From Paractinoplanes abujensis (GTDB taxonomy: Bacteria > Actinomycetota > Actinomycetes > Mycobacteriales > Micromonosporaceae): a stretch of DNA of 64,000 nucleotides. The DNA is taken from the NCBI RefSeq assembly GCF_014204895.1, contig NZ_JACHMF010000001.1, positions 1,922,001 through 1,986,000 on the forward strand, given 5' to 3'. This document shows, one piece after another, positions 26,166 to 34,737 of this stretch (within the stretch, counting starts at the first letter, position 1; each line of letters starts with the position of its first letter). Under the pieces are notes generated by a model. That model was given only the letters and a program-made list of their open reading frames with translations, was not told the origin of the DNA and did no database searches. The translations under genes and the position numbers were made by a program.

Positions 26166-28502
26166 CTACGACGTGACGGTGGACGACTCGAGGATCAGCC
26201 GGGCCGCGTCGTCTGCGGGCACCGGGCGGGAGTAGTAGAAGCCCTGGGCCCGCTGGCACCCGAGGTCGCGGAGCAGGGCAACCTGTTCGGCGGTCTCCAC
26301 GCCCTCGGCGATCGTGCCCAGGCGCAGGCCCGAGGCGAGGTCGATGATGGCCTTGACCAGCGTACGGGCGGCGGGGTCGGTGTCGCCGGGGGCGGGCATG
26401 AAGGAACGATCGATCTTGATGTGGTCGATCGGGAGGTCGCGCAGGTAGGCCAGGGACGAGTAGCCGGTGCCGAAGTCGTCGACCGCCACCCGGACGCCGT
26501 GGGCGCGCAGCATGCTCAGGTGGCCGATGGCCTGCTCGGTGACCGCCCCCGAGTCGACCAGCACGCCCTCGGTGATCTCCAGGATCAGGGCGACCGGCGG
26601 CAGTCCCGAGCCGCGCAGGGCGTCGAGTACCGTGGCTGCGAAGTCGGGTTCGCGCAGCTGCCGTGGGGACACGTTGACCGACACGACAGTGCCGTGCTCG
26701 CGGTGCCAGGCCGCCACCACCCGGCACGACTCGCGCAGCACCCACGCCCCGATCGGCACGATCAGGCCGCTGTCCTCGGCCACGCCGATGAATTTGTCGG
26801 GCGGCACCATCCGCTGGCCCGGCGGCTGCCACCGGATCAGCGCCTCGACACCGGTGATGCGTTCGTCGGCCAACCGGATCAGGGGCTGAAAGTGCACGAT
26901 CAGTTCGTCGCGGACGATCGCCCGGCGCAGCCGTTCGGTGGTCCGGGCCGCCTCGAGACGCTTCTCGCGCAAAGTGGGGTCGAACGACACCAGCTGGTCG
27001 CGCCCGGCCTCCTTGGCCGCGTGCAGGGCGAGGTAGGCGTCGCGGACGATGTCGGCCGGCAACAGCCCGTCCTCGAGTGCGCGCAGGCCGATGCTGACCG
27101 GCGCGAACAGCTCGTTGTTCTGCACCGGCATCGGCCTGCGCATCACCTCCAGGACCTGCTCGGCGGTGTCGCGGGCCGCGGCCACGGTGACGTCGGTGAG
27201 CAGCACGGCGAACTCGTCGCTGTGCAGCTTGGCCACCAGGTGCCCCTCGATCTGCACGCGCAGCCGGGCCGCCACCTGCACCAGCATCTCGTCGCCCACG
27301 GTGTCGCCGAACCGGTCGTTGACCTCTTTGAAGGCGTCCAGGTCGAGCAGCAGCAGCGCGCCCGGGCGTTCCCGGGCCAGCGCGGTGGTGAGCCGGCTGT
27401 AGAGCACCGAGCGGCCGGGCAGCCCGGTCAGGATGTCGTGCTCGGAGCGGAACCGCAGTTCCTGCTGGAGGTCGGCCTCCGCGCGCAGGGCCGTCTCGAG
27501 GGCGGTGGCACGCCGGTCGGCGATCCGGTTGAACTGGCGCATGCGCTGCACGACCAGAGCCGAGGTGATCGCGGTGGCGATGCACGGGACGACCACGTCG
27601 ATGCTGCTGAGCTCGTTGTTGATGCCCTCGTGGAGCAGGAAGATCCCGGTCAGGGTGGGAGTGGCCAGCACGGTGCCGACGTAGATGCGGGTGGCGCCCT
27701 GCCGGCCGCCGGTGACCACGTCCTCGGGCAGGGGCACGGTGCGGCCCATCGACGGGTGCAGCGCGGCCACCGCGATCAGGCCGTTGCAGACGACCCAGCC
27801 GACGATGCTGACCAGGGTCGGGAAGCCGCTGACGCTGCCCACGGTCAGGTAGGCGGTGTCGGCGGTCAGCCGGGCCAGGCAGGACGCCGCGACCAGCCGG
27901 TACGCGACCGCGCGGGAGTCGCTGAGCAGCAGCAGCCGCAGGCCCAGACCGAGCAGCAGCAGGTCGAGGAAGGGCTCGACCAGCAGGTAGGCGTGGGTGC
28001 GGATGCCGCCGGTGTCGATCAGGCGGGGGTCGACGAACAGCATCCACCAAACGACCGCCGTGCCGCAGGCCAGGATCGCGCTCTCGGTCAGGCCCGCGCG
28101 GTGGGCGCCCGGCCGGCCGTGGTTGGGCATCAGCCCCACTCCGGCGCACAGGATGGGGTAGGTGATGCCGTAGATGATGTTGATGGCGGCCGCATTGTTC
28201 GTGACCGACGAGGGCAGCAGCGTGGCCCAGATGACATTGCCGATCAGGGCCAGGCCGACCGAGGTGAGAATCAGCCACCAGGCCCGCGGGAAAGCGGGCC
28301 GGTGCAGGCGTACGCCGGCCACGATCGCGGCCATGGTCAGAGTGGCGCCGGCCAGCATGAGCCCGGCCAGCTGATCGAGCGTGGTCACCGGGAAGGCCAG
28401 AACGACGAGCACGGCCGTGGCGGCCACCGCAGCCCACAGCCAGATCGCCCGAACCGCCACAGGTCCCACGAAAACACGGTCGCACAACGGACTTCGCGGC
28501 AT
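26166..28502 (-). CDS. Membrane GGDEF-EAL protein with degenerate GGDEF (c-di-GMP phosphodiesterase candidate)
   Basis: 778 residues. The N-terminal third (about 15-330) has around ten hydrophobic helices, a MASE-like sensor. A GGDEF domain follows (about 350-500), but its active-site loop reads HSDEF, so cyclase activity is probably lost. The EAL domain (about 520-775) looks complete: EALIRW, the NVSPRQL segment, the DDFGTGYSSL loop and EGVETAEQ. The protein likely cleaves c-di-GMP at the membrane, with the dead GGDEF as a possible GTP sensor. It lies 24 bases downstream of a GGDEF gene on the same strand, so the pair may make and break the same signal. Confidence 0.88.
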   Translation of the reverse strand: MPRSPLCDRVFVGPVAVRAIWLWAAVAATAVLVVLAFPVTTLDQLAGLMLAGATLTMAAIVAGVRLHRPAFPRAWWLILTSVGLALIGNVIWATLLPSSVTNNAAAINIIYGITYPILCAGVGLMPNHGRPGAHRAGLTESAILACGTAVVWWMLFVDPRLIDTGGIRTHAYLLVEPFLDLLLLGLGLRLLLLSDSRAVAYRLVAASCLARLTADTAYLTVGSVSGFPTLVSIVGWVVCNGLIAVAALHPSMGRTVPLPEDVVTGGRQGATRIYVGTVLATPTLTGIFLLHEGINNELSSIDVVVPCIATAITSALVVQRMRQFNRIADRRATALETALRAEADLQQELRFRSEHDILTGLPGRSVLYSRLTTALARERPGALLLLDLDAFKEVNDRFGDTVGDEMLVQVAARLRVQIEGHLVAKLHSDEFAVLLTDVTVAAARDTAEQVLEVMRRPMPVQNNELFAPVSIGLRALEDGLLPADIVRDAYLALHAAKEAGRDQLVSFDPTLREKRLEAARTTERLRRAIVRDELIVHFQPLIRLADERITGVEALIRWQPPGQRMVPPDKFIGVAEDSGLIVPIGAWVLRESCRVVAAWHREHGTVVSVNVSPRQLREPDFAATVLDALRGSGLPPVALILEITEGVLVDSGAVTEQAIGHLSMLRAHGVRVAVDDFGTGYSSLAYLRDLPIDHIKIDRSFMPAPGDTDPAARTLVKAIIDLASGLRLGTIAEGVETAEQVALLRDLGCQRAQGFYYSRPVPADDAARLILESSTVTS

Positions 28503-28526
28503 ACCCGGAATGTGAAGACAGGTGGT

Positions 28527-30050
28527 TCAGCGCGTGGGGGAGACGTAGACCCGGTCGCGTCCGGCCCGCTTGGCCGAGTACAGGGCAGCGTCGGCCCGGG
28601 CCAGCAGCATCTCGGCCGTCTCGGTGCCGTTCCACTGGGCCGCGCCGGCCGAGAACGTCTGCCCGAGCGGGGTGACCGCCTGCAGCCGCTCGATGATCCG
28701 GTCGGCGTCGGCCAGCCGGGAATGGTCGAAGATCGCCCCGAACTCCTCGCCGCCGTAACGGGCCAGCAGGTCCTCGGGACGCAGCTGGGCCCGCCAGGCC
28801 GCTGCGGCCGTGGTCAGCAGCTCGTCGCCGCCCTGGTGGCCGTGCTCGTCGTTGAACCGCTTGAAGTGGTCCAGGTCGAGGATGGCCACGACGACCGGGG
28901 TGCCGTGGCGCTGGGCCGCGGCGATCCGGCGGTCCAGCTCCAGGTCCCAGGCCCGCCGGTTGGGCAGCGCGGTCAGCGCGTCGATGTGCGCGACCGCGTC
29001 GAGCTGGCGGGCCTTGTCCTGCACCTCCCCGACCAGGTCGATCATGCGCAGGGTGACCAGCGCAAAAAGCAGGATGCAGCCGACCCCGGCGGCGAGCCAG
29101 CCGACCTTGCCGTGCTGCAGAACTCCCTGGGCGATGAGCAGCCCGGGCGCAGCCATGCCGGCCAGGTTGACCAGCAGCACCCGCCGTGGTGACATTTCGG
29201 TCGCCAGGCGTGGCTCGTGCCCGCTGAACGTGCGCATCGACGGGTGGAAAGCGGCCGCCGCGATGAGGAACGAGGACAACGACGACAAGGCCCGGACGTC
29301 GGTGGCGCCGGCGGAGAAGATGGTCGGCAGCAGGCTGGCCATGTGCGTGACCGCCTGGAACAGCAGGGACACGCTGATCTGCCAGAACGCCGCGTTCCGC
29401 AGGCCGCGCGAGATGAAGAAGCGGACCAGCACGCTGAGCAGCAGCACGTCGCCCAGCGGGAAGAGCGCGACCAGCGGCCCGCCCGGCAGGTCGGTGCTGA
29501 CCTGCAGCAGCGGCGTGATCACCAGCATCCAGCAGGCCAGACCGAGACCGACACTGATCATCGCGGTGTCGAGCAGCCCGGCCCGGTCCTGACGCCACGA
29601 GCCACCCCGCACGATCAGCAACAGGGCGATCGCCTCCAGGGGATACACCGTCATGAAGATCGAGAACGCGAGGGTGGTCGCACCGGAGGTCCAGACGACG
29701 TAACCGATGACGGTGACCAGGCCGGCCGACGCCAGCATGAGCCACGGCCAGCGCGGCCGCGGCCGGTTGACCAGCACGCCGCCGAGGATCCCCACGGTGA
29801 ACAGCACCGGCATCGAGAAGGACATCAGGCCGCCGACGGGGCCCTTCGGGTCGGTGAAGGCCTGCCCCACGGCGAACACCACGGCCCCGCCGAGCCACAG
29901 CAGCCACAAATGCATCGCCCGGGTATGGCGGGTGGCGTCGAACGTGTCCCCGGCGTCCGCTTCCCGGTCGGTGGCGCGCATCGCCGTGACGTCGACCGGC
30001 TGTTCCCGATCGGCGCGATGCAGCAGGGATTGCGACACGTTCAACATCAT
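28527..30050 (-). CDS. Membrane diguanylate cyclase (GGDEF)
   Basis: 507 residues with about eight to ten hydrophobic helices (roughly 45-320) and one C-terminal GGDEF domain. The active-site loop is GGEEF at about 433-437. RPED at 424-427, exactly five residues before it, is an intact inhibitory I-site, so the enzyme should show product feedback. It makes c-di-GMP from two GTP. The start is the first of two adjacent ATG codons. It is the first gene of the pair with the GGDEF-EAL protein. Confidence 0.9.
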   Translation of the reverse strand: MMLNVSQSLLHRADREQPVDVTAMRATDREADAGDTFDATRHTRAMHLWLLWLGGAVVFAVGQAFTDPKGPVGGLMSFSMPVLFTVGILGGVLVNRPRPRWPWLMLASAGLVTVIGYVVWTSGATTLAFSIFMTVYPLEAIALLLIVRGGSWRQDRAGLLDTAMISVGLGLACWMLVITPLLQVSTDLPGGPLVALFPLGDVLLLSVLVRFFISRGLRNAAFWQISVSLLFQAVTHMASLLPTIFSAGATDVRALSSLSSFLIAAAAFHPSMRTFSGHEPRLATEMSPRRVLLVNLAGMAAPGLLIAQGVLQHGKVGWLAAGVGCILLFALVTLRMIDLVGEVQDKARQLDAVAHIDALTALPNRRAWDLELDRRIAAAQRHGTPVVVAILDLDHFKRFNDEHGHQGGDELLTTAAAAWRAQLRPEDLLARYGGEEFGAIFDHSRLADADRIIERLQAVTPLGQTFSAGAAQWNGTETAEMLLARADAALYSAKRAGRDRVYVSPTR

Positions 30051-30369
30051 CGCGAACGGTCCCGGCCGCCGGGCCGGTCTTGCCGATTCCGGTCGGATCC
30101 ACCCCGCGTCCCGGCCAGCCGGCCGGTCCGGGCCACCACCCGCGCCAGAGCGTCCGCGGCCTCGCGCACCCCGCCGCCGACCATGATGAGGGTGAGCGTG
30201 CCGCCCGGGCCGGCCACGTCTCGCTGTGCCGCCGCACGTTCACCAGCCGAGCAGCTCGCCGGCCGCCCGTCCGAGCAGAAACTCATCGCGTTGCGCGGGT
30301 CACTCGAAGGCGGATCCGGGCTCGGAACGGGCGTAGCGTCGGGATCGAATCTTCGTCGGAGGGAGCCTT
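30051..30369. other. Intergenic region, no convincing gene
   Basis: This gap separates divergent genes. Minus-strand frames here are short; one (about 30120-30286) contains TLIMVGGGVRE, vaguely like the end of a CutC-type protein, but too little is left to call. A GGAGGGAG ribosome site for the aldo/keto reductase lies at 30357-30364. Confidence 0.4.
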
Positions 30370-31221
30370 GTGGTGAGCACAGCGAACGCGGGTGCGGCGG
30401 GAACGATCGACGTCGGCGGGGACATCACAGTCAACCGCCTCGGTTACGGGGCCATGCGGATCACCGGGGACGGCATCTGGGGCGACCCCAAGAGCCGCGA
30501 CGACGCCAAGGCGGTGCTGCGACGGGCGGTCGAGCTGGGCGTCAACTTCATCGACACGGCCGACTCGTACGGGCCGGACGTGAGCGAGACGCTGATCGGC
30601 GAGGCGCTGCATCCGTACGCGGATGATCTGGTCATCGCGACCAAGGGTGGGCTGACGCGTCCCGGGCCGGGCCAGTGGGTGCCCGACGGCCGCCCCGGCC
30701 ATCTGCGCGAGGCGCTCGAGGGCAGCCTGCGACGGCTGCGGCTCGAGCAGATCCCGCTTTACCAGTTCCACCGCGTCGACCCCAAGGTGCCGCTGGAGGA
30801 CTCGATCGGCGCGATCGCCGAACTCAAGAACGAGGGCAAGATCCGCCACGTCGGCGTGTCGAACTTCGACGAGGAGCAGCTGCGGGCGGCCCAGCGCATC
30901 GTCCCCATCGTGTCGCTGCAGAACCGCTACAACGTGGACGACCGCAAGTCGGAGTCGCTGGTCGACCTGTGCGAGCAGGAGCAGATCGTCTTCCTGCCGT
31001 GGGCCCCGATCCAGAACCTCGACGGCAACACTGCCGTGCAGGAAGCCGCCACCAAGTACGACGTCACCCCGCACCAGGTCGTGCTCGCCTGGCTGCTGGC
31101 CCGTTCCCCACAGATTTTGCCCATTCCCGGCACCGGCTCGACCGGCCACCTCGAGGAGAACGTGGCCGCGGCCGCCCTCAAACTGACCCCGGCCGAGGTG
31201 GCCGCAATCAGCCGCTCCTGA
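30370..31221 (+). CDS. Aldo/keto reductase
   Basis: A 283-residue TIM-barrel oxidoreductase. The catalytic tetrad can be seen: Asp and Tyr in FIDTADSYG, Lys in VIATKGG and His in YQFHRVD. The C-terminal LPIPGTGSTGHLEEN binds the NADPH phosphate. It reduces aldehydes or ketones in the cytoplasm, with unknown natural substrate. Two GTG codons in a row mark the start, and the first has the best spacing from GGAGGGAG. It looks monocistronic and borders the accessory island. Confidence 0.92.
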   Translation: MVSTANAGAAGTIDVGGDITVNRLGYGAMRITGDGIWGDPKSRDDAKAVLRRAVELGVNFIDTADSYGPDVSETLIGEALHPYADDLVIATKGGLTRPGPGQWVPDGRPGHLREALEGSLRRLRLEQIPLYQFHRVDPKVPLEDSIGAIAELKNEGKIRHVGVSNFDEEQLRAAQRIVPIVSLQNRYNVDDRKSESLVDLCEQEQIVFLPWAPIQNLDGNTAVQEAATKYDVTPHQVVLAWLLARSPQILPIPGTGSTGHLEENVAAAALKLTPAEVAAISRS

Positions 31222-31431
31222 CCCGCCCCGACCGGCCCGGCCCAGCGACCTCGCCGCGATCGCCGAGGTTCAGACAGGGCCGGGCCTGCGGCAGGCCATG
31301 TAGAGGTGTGCGCCGTCGCGCGGGACGCCGGCGCCTGTTGCAGGGTGTGCGCGGGTAAGGCCCGGTTCCCGCCGGCCGCACGTGACCGTGCCGGATGGAC
31401 GAAGCGATCGTTGCCCTGCAAGGATCGTCGA

Positions 31432-32253
31432 GTGGTCAGTGCGTCAACGGCAGATTCGATCGGTTCTGCGGTCGTGGCGAAGACGCCTGTCAGGTTCGCC
31501 CGCGTTCGCGAACTCGTTCCGGACGACCAGGAGATCGTGGCGGTTCCTGTGGGGACAGCGGTTGGGGATGCCCTGCACACGATGCGGTCCCGCAATATCG
31601 ATCAGCTGCCCGTCACGACGGCGGCCGGGCTGGTCATCGGGGTCTTCAGCCACCGTTCCCTCGCCCTAGGGATGCATCATGTCGCGTCGGGCAATCCGCT
31701 GATCGCACCGGTCGACGACTTGGTGGAGGACCTGCGATTCGTCCTGCCGTCGGAACAGGTGGAGAAGGTCCTGGACTCCCTGGCGGCCGACAACGCTGTT
31801 CTGGTGGGCGATGAGGAGCAGTTGCTCGCCATTGTCACCGCCGCCGACCTCAACAACTTCCTGTGGTGGCGCACTCAGCCGTTCCTGCTGTTGCGGGACA
31901 TCGAGTTGGGTGTGCGAGACCTGATGAGGTCCAGTTGTTCGCCGGAGGAACTTTCCGCCTGCATCACGGTGTCGCTGCCGTCCGGTTCCGGGATCGCAGA
32001 GGCTCTCCTCGAGAACCTTACGTGGAGCCAGTTGCTCACGGTTCTCTTGCAGGACTCGAATTTCGGACGGCATTTCCGGCATCAATTCGGCAAGAACAGG
32101 GGGATCGTCAAGGTCACGCTTGACCCGGTCCGTGAGATCCGGAACAAAGTGTTTCACTTCCGCGCGGAGATCTCCCTGGAGGAGTTGCAAAGCCTCAAGG
32201 ACGTCACGGCCTGGCTGCGGCGGCGCACCATCATGAACGGCGGTGGCCGGTGA
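31432..32253 (+). CDS. CBS-pair protein with C-terminal HEPN-like domain (candidate defence effector)
   Basis: 273 residues from a GTG at 31432; the frame is open further upstream but without recognisable sequence. Two CBS motifs fill about residues 24-145 (VGDALHTMRSRNIDQLPVTT and AIVTAADLNNFLWW). Such pairs bind adenine nucleotides. A helical C-terminal domain follows (about 165-273). It carries DPVREIRNKVFHFR, in which R237-N-K-V-F-H242 is an Rx4H motif with a polar residue after Arg, the hallmark of HEPN ribonucleases and of Swt1-like HEPN domains. The stop overlaps the next gene as GTGA, so the two proteins are made together. A nucleotide-gated RNase is my inference; enzymatic activity cannot be read from the sequence. 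Confidence 0.72.
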   Translation: MVSASTADSIGSAVVAKTPVRFARVRELVPDDQEIVAVPVGTAVGDALHTMRSRNIDQLPVTTAAGLVIGVFSHRSLALGMHHVASGNPLIAPVDDLVEDLRFVLPSEQVEKVLDSLAADNAVLVGDEEQLLAIVTAADLNNFLWWRTQPFLLLRDIELGVRDLMRSSCSPEELSACITVSLPSGSGIAEALLENLTWSQLLTVLLQDSNFGRHFRHQFGKNRGIVKVTLDPVREIRNKVFHFRAEISLEELQSLKDVTAWLRRRTIMNGGGR

Positions 32254-33386
32254 GGTATCTATGGGCGCATCAGCAGGATCTGCTCGAGCGTCTCCGCGAC
32301 CCTTCGCGTCCCGCCAACGGTGTGGTGGTGGCACCGACAGGGGCAGGAATCCGCACCGCGATGGTGACGTACCTGGCCGAGATCGCCCCCACGTCGCTTG
32401 TTCTGGTGGTGACGGGGTCATTGGTCATGGCCGCCCAATGGGAGGCTCGTCTCTCGGACCTGGCGGTCGATGTCCGCTTGGTGAATCGAGCCTCAGCGGC
32501 GTTGGCTTTACTGGAAAATCCGTCCTCGCCGCGGCAGGGCGTCCTCATCACCACTTACGAGCGCCTCAGGAACGGTCCGAGCCGGCAGGCTCTCGCCGAT
32601 GTGCGCCCCGGCCTGGTGATTTTGGACGGCCCGAAGTCACCCGGGGCGGACGATCTGGCGGTCCTGGCTCGCGCGAGGAGCGTGATCGCTCTGCTCACGA
32701 CGGGACAGCAAGACGCCTGGGCGGGATGGCCGGTCCTGGCGTCCGTCTTACCAAATCAGCTTCGTCAGCCTTCTCGTGCCGTGACGGTGATGTCTTTCAC
32801 CCTGACTCCGCATGAGGTTGATCTCCGGAAGGCGGCTCTGGCCCTGCTGAGGAACGATGCTCCACGTACGCCCGATCAACGGCTCTACCAAAGCGTCAGC
32901 TTGCCCTCGTTGCACGCGCAAATGCTCCGCTTGGCCGGACGCGCCGAGAAGAACGGTGATGCCGGCAACGAGCTATGGACCGTGCTGGATGCGATCGAGG
33001 ATTTCCTGGCGGACGATGATCGACTCGCGATTCTCGTCCGGACCGTGCGCCTCGCGTCCAGGGTGTCCAGCCCTTCGCTTGTCGTAGCGCCGACGACAGC
33101 GGACATGGTCTACGCTGCGGACGCCCTCGGACGGGCGGGGATGCAGCCGGCGGCGAGCGTCAGTGCTTCGACGTCGCGCGCCGAGCGCCGGGCGGCTCTG
33201 GGCGCCCTGAGGCCCGGTCGGTGCGTCGTGACGACGCCGGTCATGGATGAACTGTGGAGCGAATTGCCGTCCGGCGCCACGGTCATCATCCTGCCCACCA
33301 CCGACGATGACGTTCTGCTGGGAGAGATCCTCGCTTCTACCGCCGACGTGCCAGGTTTGCAGTTCGTCAAGCTGCGGGAGGCGTAG
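32250..33386 (+). CDS. SF2 helicase-like protein with inactivated ATPase motifs (pseudo-helicase)
   Basis: 378 residues that follow the SF2 helicase plan almost motif by motif. They show a Q-like start (LWAHQQDLLERL), motif I as APTGAGIRT, Ia as LVLVVTGSLVMAAQW, VLITTYERL, motif II as LVILDGPKS, and motif III as VIALLTTGQ. A second RecA-like lobe is also seen (SLVVAPTTADMVYAADAL, then CVVTTPVMDEL). The invariant Lys of motif I is missing, and the Asp-Glu pair of motif II has become Asp-Gly. It should therefore not hydrolyse ATP in the usual way and may serve as a nucleic-acid or ligand sensor. It starts with GTG inside the stop of the CBS-HEPN gene. Function is unknown. Confidence 0.7.
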   Translation: MRYLWAHQQDLLERLRDPSRPANGVVVAPTGAGIRTAMVTYLAEIAPTSLVLVVTGSLVMAAQWEARLSDLAVDVRLVNRASAALALLENPSSPRQGVLITTYERLRNGPSRQALADVRPGLVILDGPKSPGADDLAVLARARSVIALLTTGQQDAWAGWPVLASVLPNQLRQPSRAVTVMSFTLTPHEVDLRKAALALLRNDAPRTPDQRLYQSVSLPSLHAQMLRLAGRAEKNGDAGNELWTVLDAIEDFLADDDRLAILVRTVRLASRVSSPSLVVAPTTADMVYAADALGRAGMQPAASVSASTSRAERRAALGALRPGRCVVTTPVMDELWSELPSGATVIILPTTDDDVLLGEILASTADVPGLQFVKLREA

Positions 33387-33660
33387 GACGGCGGCCCCGG
33401 GCCAGCAGCAAGCCCGCAGCTGACGCGCACACGATGCCGCCGGCACCGATCAGCCATAGCGGCAGGGACGGTGGGATGCCGAGGTAGGTGACGATGCCGA
33501 GGATACGGTGCGGGCCCCACGGCAGCAGGGCCAGCTGGTCGTTCCAGACGGTCAGGGCGCGTTCCAGGCCGAGTGACCACAGCAGCGCGCCCACGCCCAG
33601 CAGTGGGACGCCGGTGGCCAGGGTGACGCCGCCGAGGGCGCGGGGGCGGGACCAGCCATA
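33367..33660 (-). pseudogene. Fragment of a small membrane protein (5' end missing)
   Basis: The minus-strand frame encodes about 97 residues, from YGWSRPRALGGVTL to a TGA at 33367, with three hydrophobic segments. No start codon with a ribosome site is found. The sequence stops being meaningful at about 33660, exactly where a permease fragment begins on the other strand. It looks like the C-terminal part of a broken gene. The family is not recognised. It overlaps the end of the pseudo-helicase gene by 20 bases. Confidence 0.45.
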
Positions 33661-34255
33661 AGCTCTGTGCTGGTCGGCGTGCCCGCCTCGTACGTCCTCG
33701 CCCGCAGGTCTTTTCCCGGCCGCCGCCTGGTCTACCTGCTGTTCCTGCTGCCGATCCTGATGCCACCCATCACGTACGGGATTCCGCTGGCCACCGAGCT
33801 CTACAAGTACGGCTTCGCGGGGCACCTGGCCGGGGTGGTGCTGGCCAACCTGGTGCCGTCGATCCCGTTCGTCATCCTGACCATGACCCCGTTCATCGAG
33901 CAGATCGACCAGTCCGTCGAGCGCGCCGCCCGCATGTGCGGCGCCCGCACCTGGCAGATCTTCGCCCGCATCCTGGCCCCCCCTGCTGGTGCCGGGCATC
34001 CGGGCCGCGTCGATCCTGGTACTGGTGCGCACGGTCGGCATGTTCGAGCTGACCTTCCTGACCGCCGGGCCCGACTCGCAGACCCTGGTGGCCCTCTACT
34101 ACTCGATGTCGGCGGCCGGGATCCGGGCCCAGCAGTCGGTCGACGCGATGGCCGTCCTCTACACGTCGTCGATGCTGGTGCTGCCGGTGATCGCGCTGCG
34201 TTTCGTCAACCCGACCCAGCTGGTGGCCCGGGTCAAGGACGACCCAGATGGGTAG
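33661..34255 (+). pseudogene. Truncated, frameshifted ABC transporter permease
   Basis: Recognisable permease sequence starts abruptly at about 33661 (LVGVPASYVLARRSFPGRR) without its N-terminal helices. It has the EAA-like loop SVERAARMCGARTWQIFARI. At 33976-33983 a run of seven C shifts the frame by one; six C would restore ILAPLLVPGIRA. The rest (PGIRAASILVLVRTVGMFEL to VARVKDDPDG) continues in the second frame to a TAG at 34253-34255. No other transporter gene is near. The family is that of sugar/polyamine-type permeases. Confidence 0.75.
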
Positions 34256-34281
34256 TGCAGGTCCATGACCTACCGGTATCG

Positions 34282-34548
34282 ATGGGCAGCGCTGATCATC
34301 CGGTGATGGTGGCGGCCTCGATCGCCTGGCCGATCCTGGCCCTGTTCATCGACGCCACCGCCTGGTGGGTCGAGACGCTGTTCCTGGTGGTCGCGATCCC
34401 GCTGGCCTGGCGGGTGTCGGCCCGGCTGATCTATCGGATGAACCTGACCTCGGGCGACCTGCGGCTGCGGGCGCCGCTGGCCCGGTATCGGGTGCCGCTG
34501 GGCGAATGGCCGAGATCGGCGGGCACCGACGGCGACGACCTGATCTAG
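34282..34548 (+). CDS. Small hypothetical membrane protein or fragment
   Basis: An 88-residue frame from ATG 34282 has two hydrophobic segments (AASIAWPILALFIDATAWW and VETLFLVVAIPLAW) and then a charged tail ending GDDLI. A nearby ATG in another frame (34265, MTYRYRWAAL) looks like it could be the true original start, in which case one frameshift would separate it from the body. It may be a remnant like its neighbours. No family is recognised. Confidence 0.4.
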   Translation: MGSADHPVMVAASIAWPILALFIDATAWWVETLFLVVAIPLAWRVSARLIYRMNLTSGDLRLRAPLARYRVPLGEWPRSAGTDGDDLI

Positions 34549-34555
34549 TCGTCCG

Positions 34556-34737
34556 CCATGAGTCCGTTCGTGGTTGGTGCTGTCCGGCCGGGGCATGACC
34601 GACGTCGTCGACGCGGTGGGCCGGGCCGCCCCGGACGTCAAGGTCAAGACCAACGGCTGGCGGCGTTTCATGTCCGTGCTGGTCGCTGGGAACTCCGCCC
34701 GCGATCCCGCCTACGAGCCTCGGCGCCCTGTACGGGG
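34556..34737 (+). other. Orphan coding-like remnant
   Basis: The plus-strand frame from an ATG at 34595 reads MTDVVDAVGRAAPDVKVKTN and shows codon-like composition, but it becomes antisense to the Abi-type gene at 34738. It looks like the start of a gene cut off by a recombination joint. No family is recognised. Confidence 0.3.

Noticed and set aside
25522..30243. A 1573-codon minus-strand frame over the c-di-GMP genes.
   Set aside because: It is an alternate frame of the real GGDEF and EAL genes; only its end, over the ThuA remnant, contains recognisable protein.
30120..30286. Possible CutC-like remnant on the minus strand.
   Set aside because: Only about ten residues resemble the family; too little to call even a pseudogene.
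33976..33983. The C-run frameshift in the permease fragment as a programmed frameshift.
   Set aside because: The gene also lacks its 5' end and partners, so decay or a sequencing slip is simpler.
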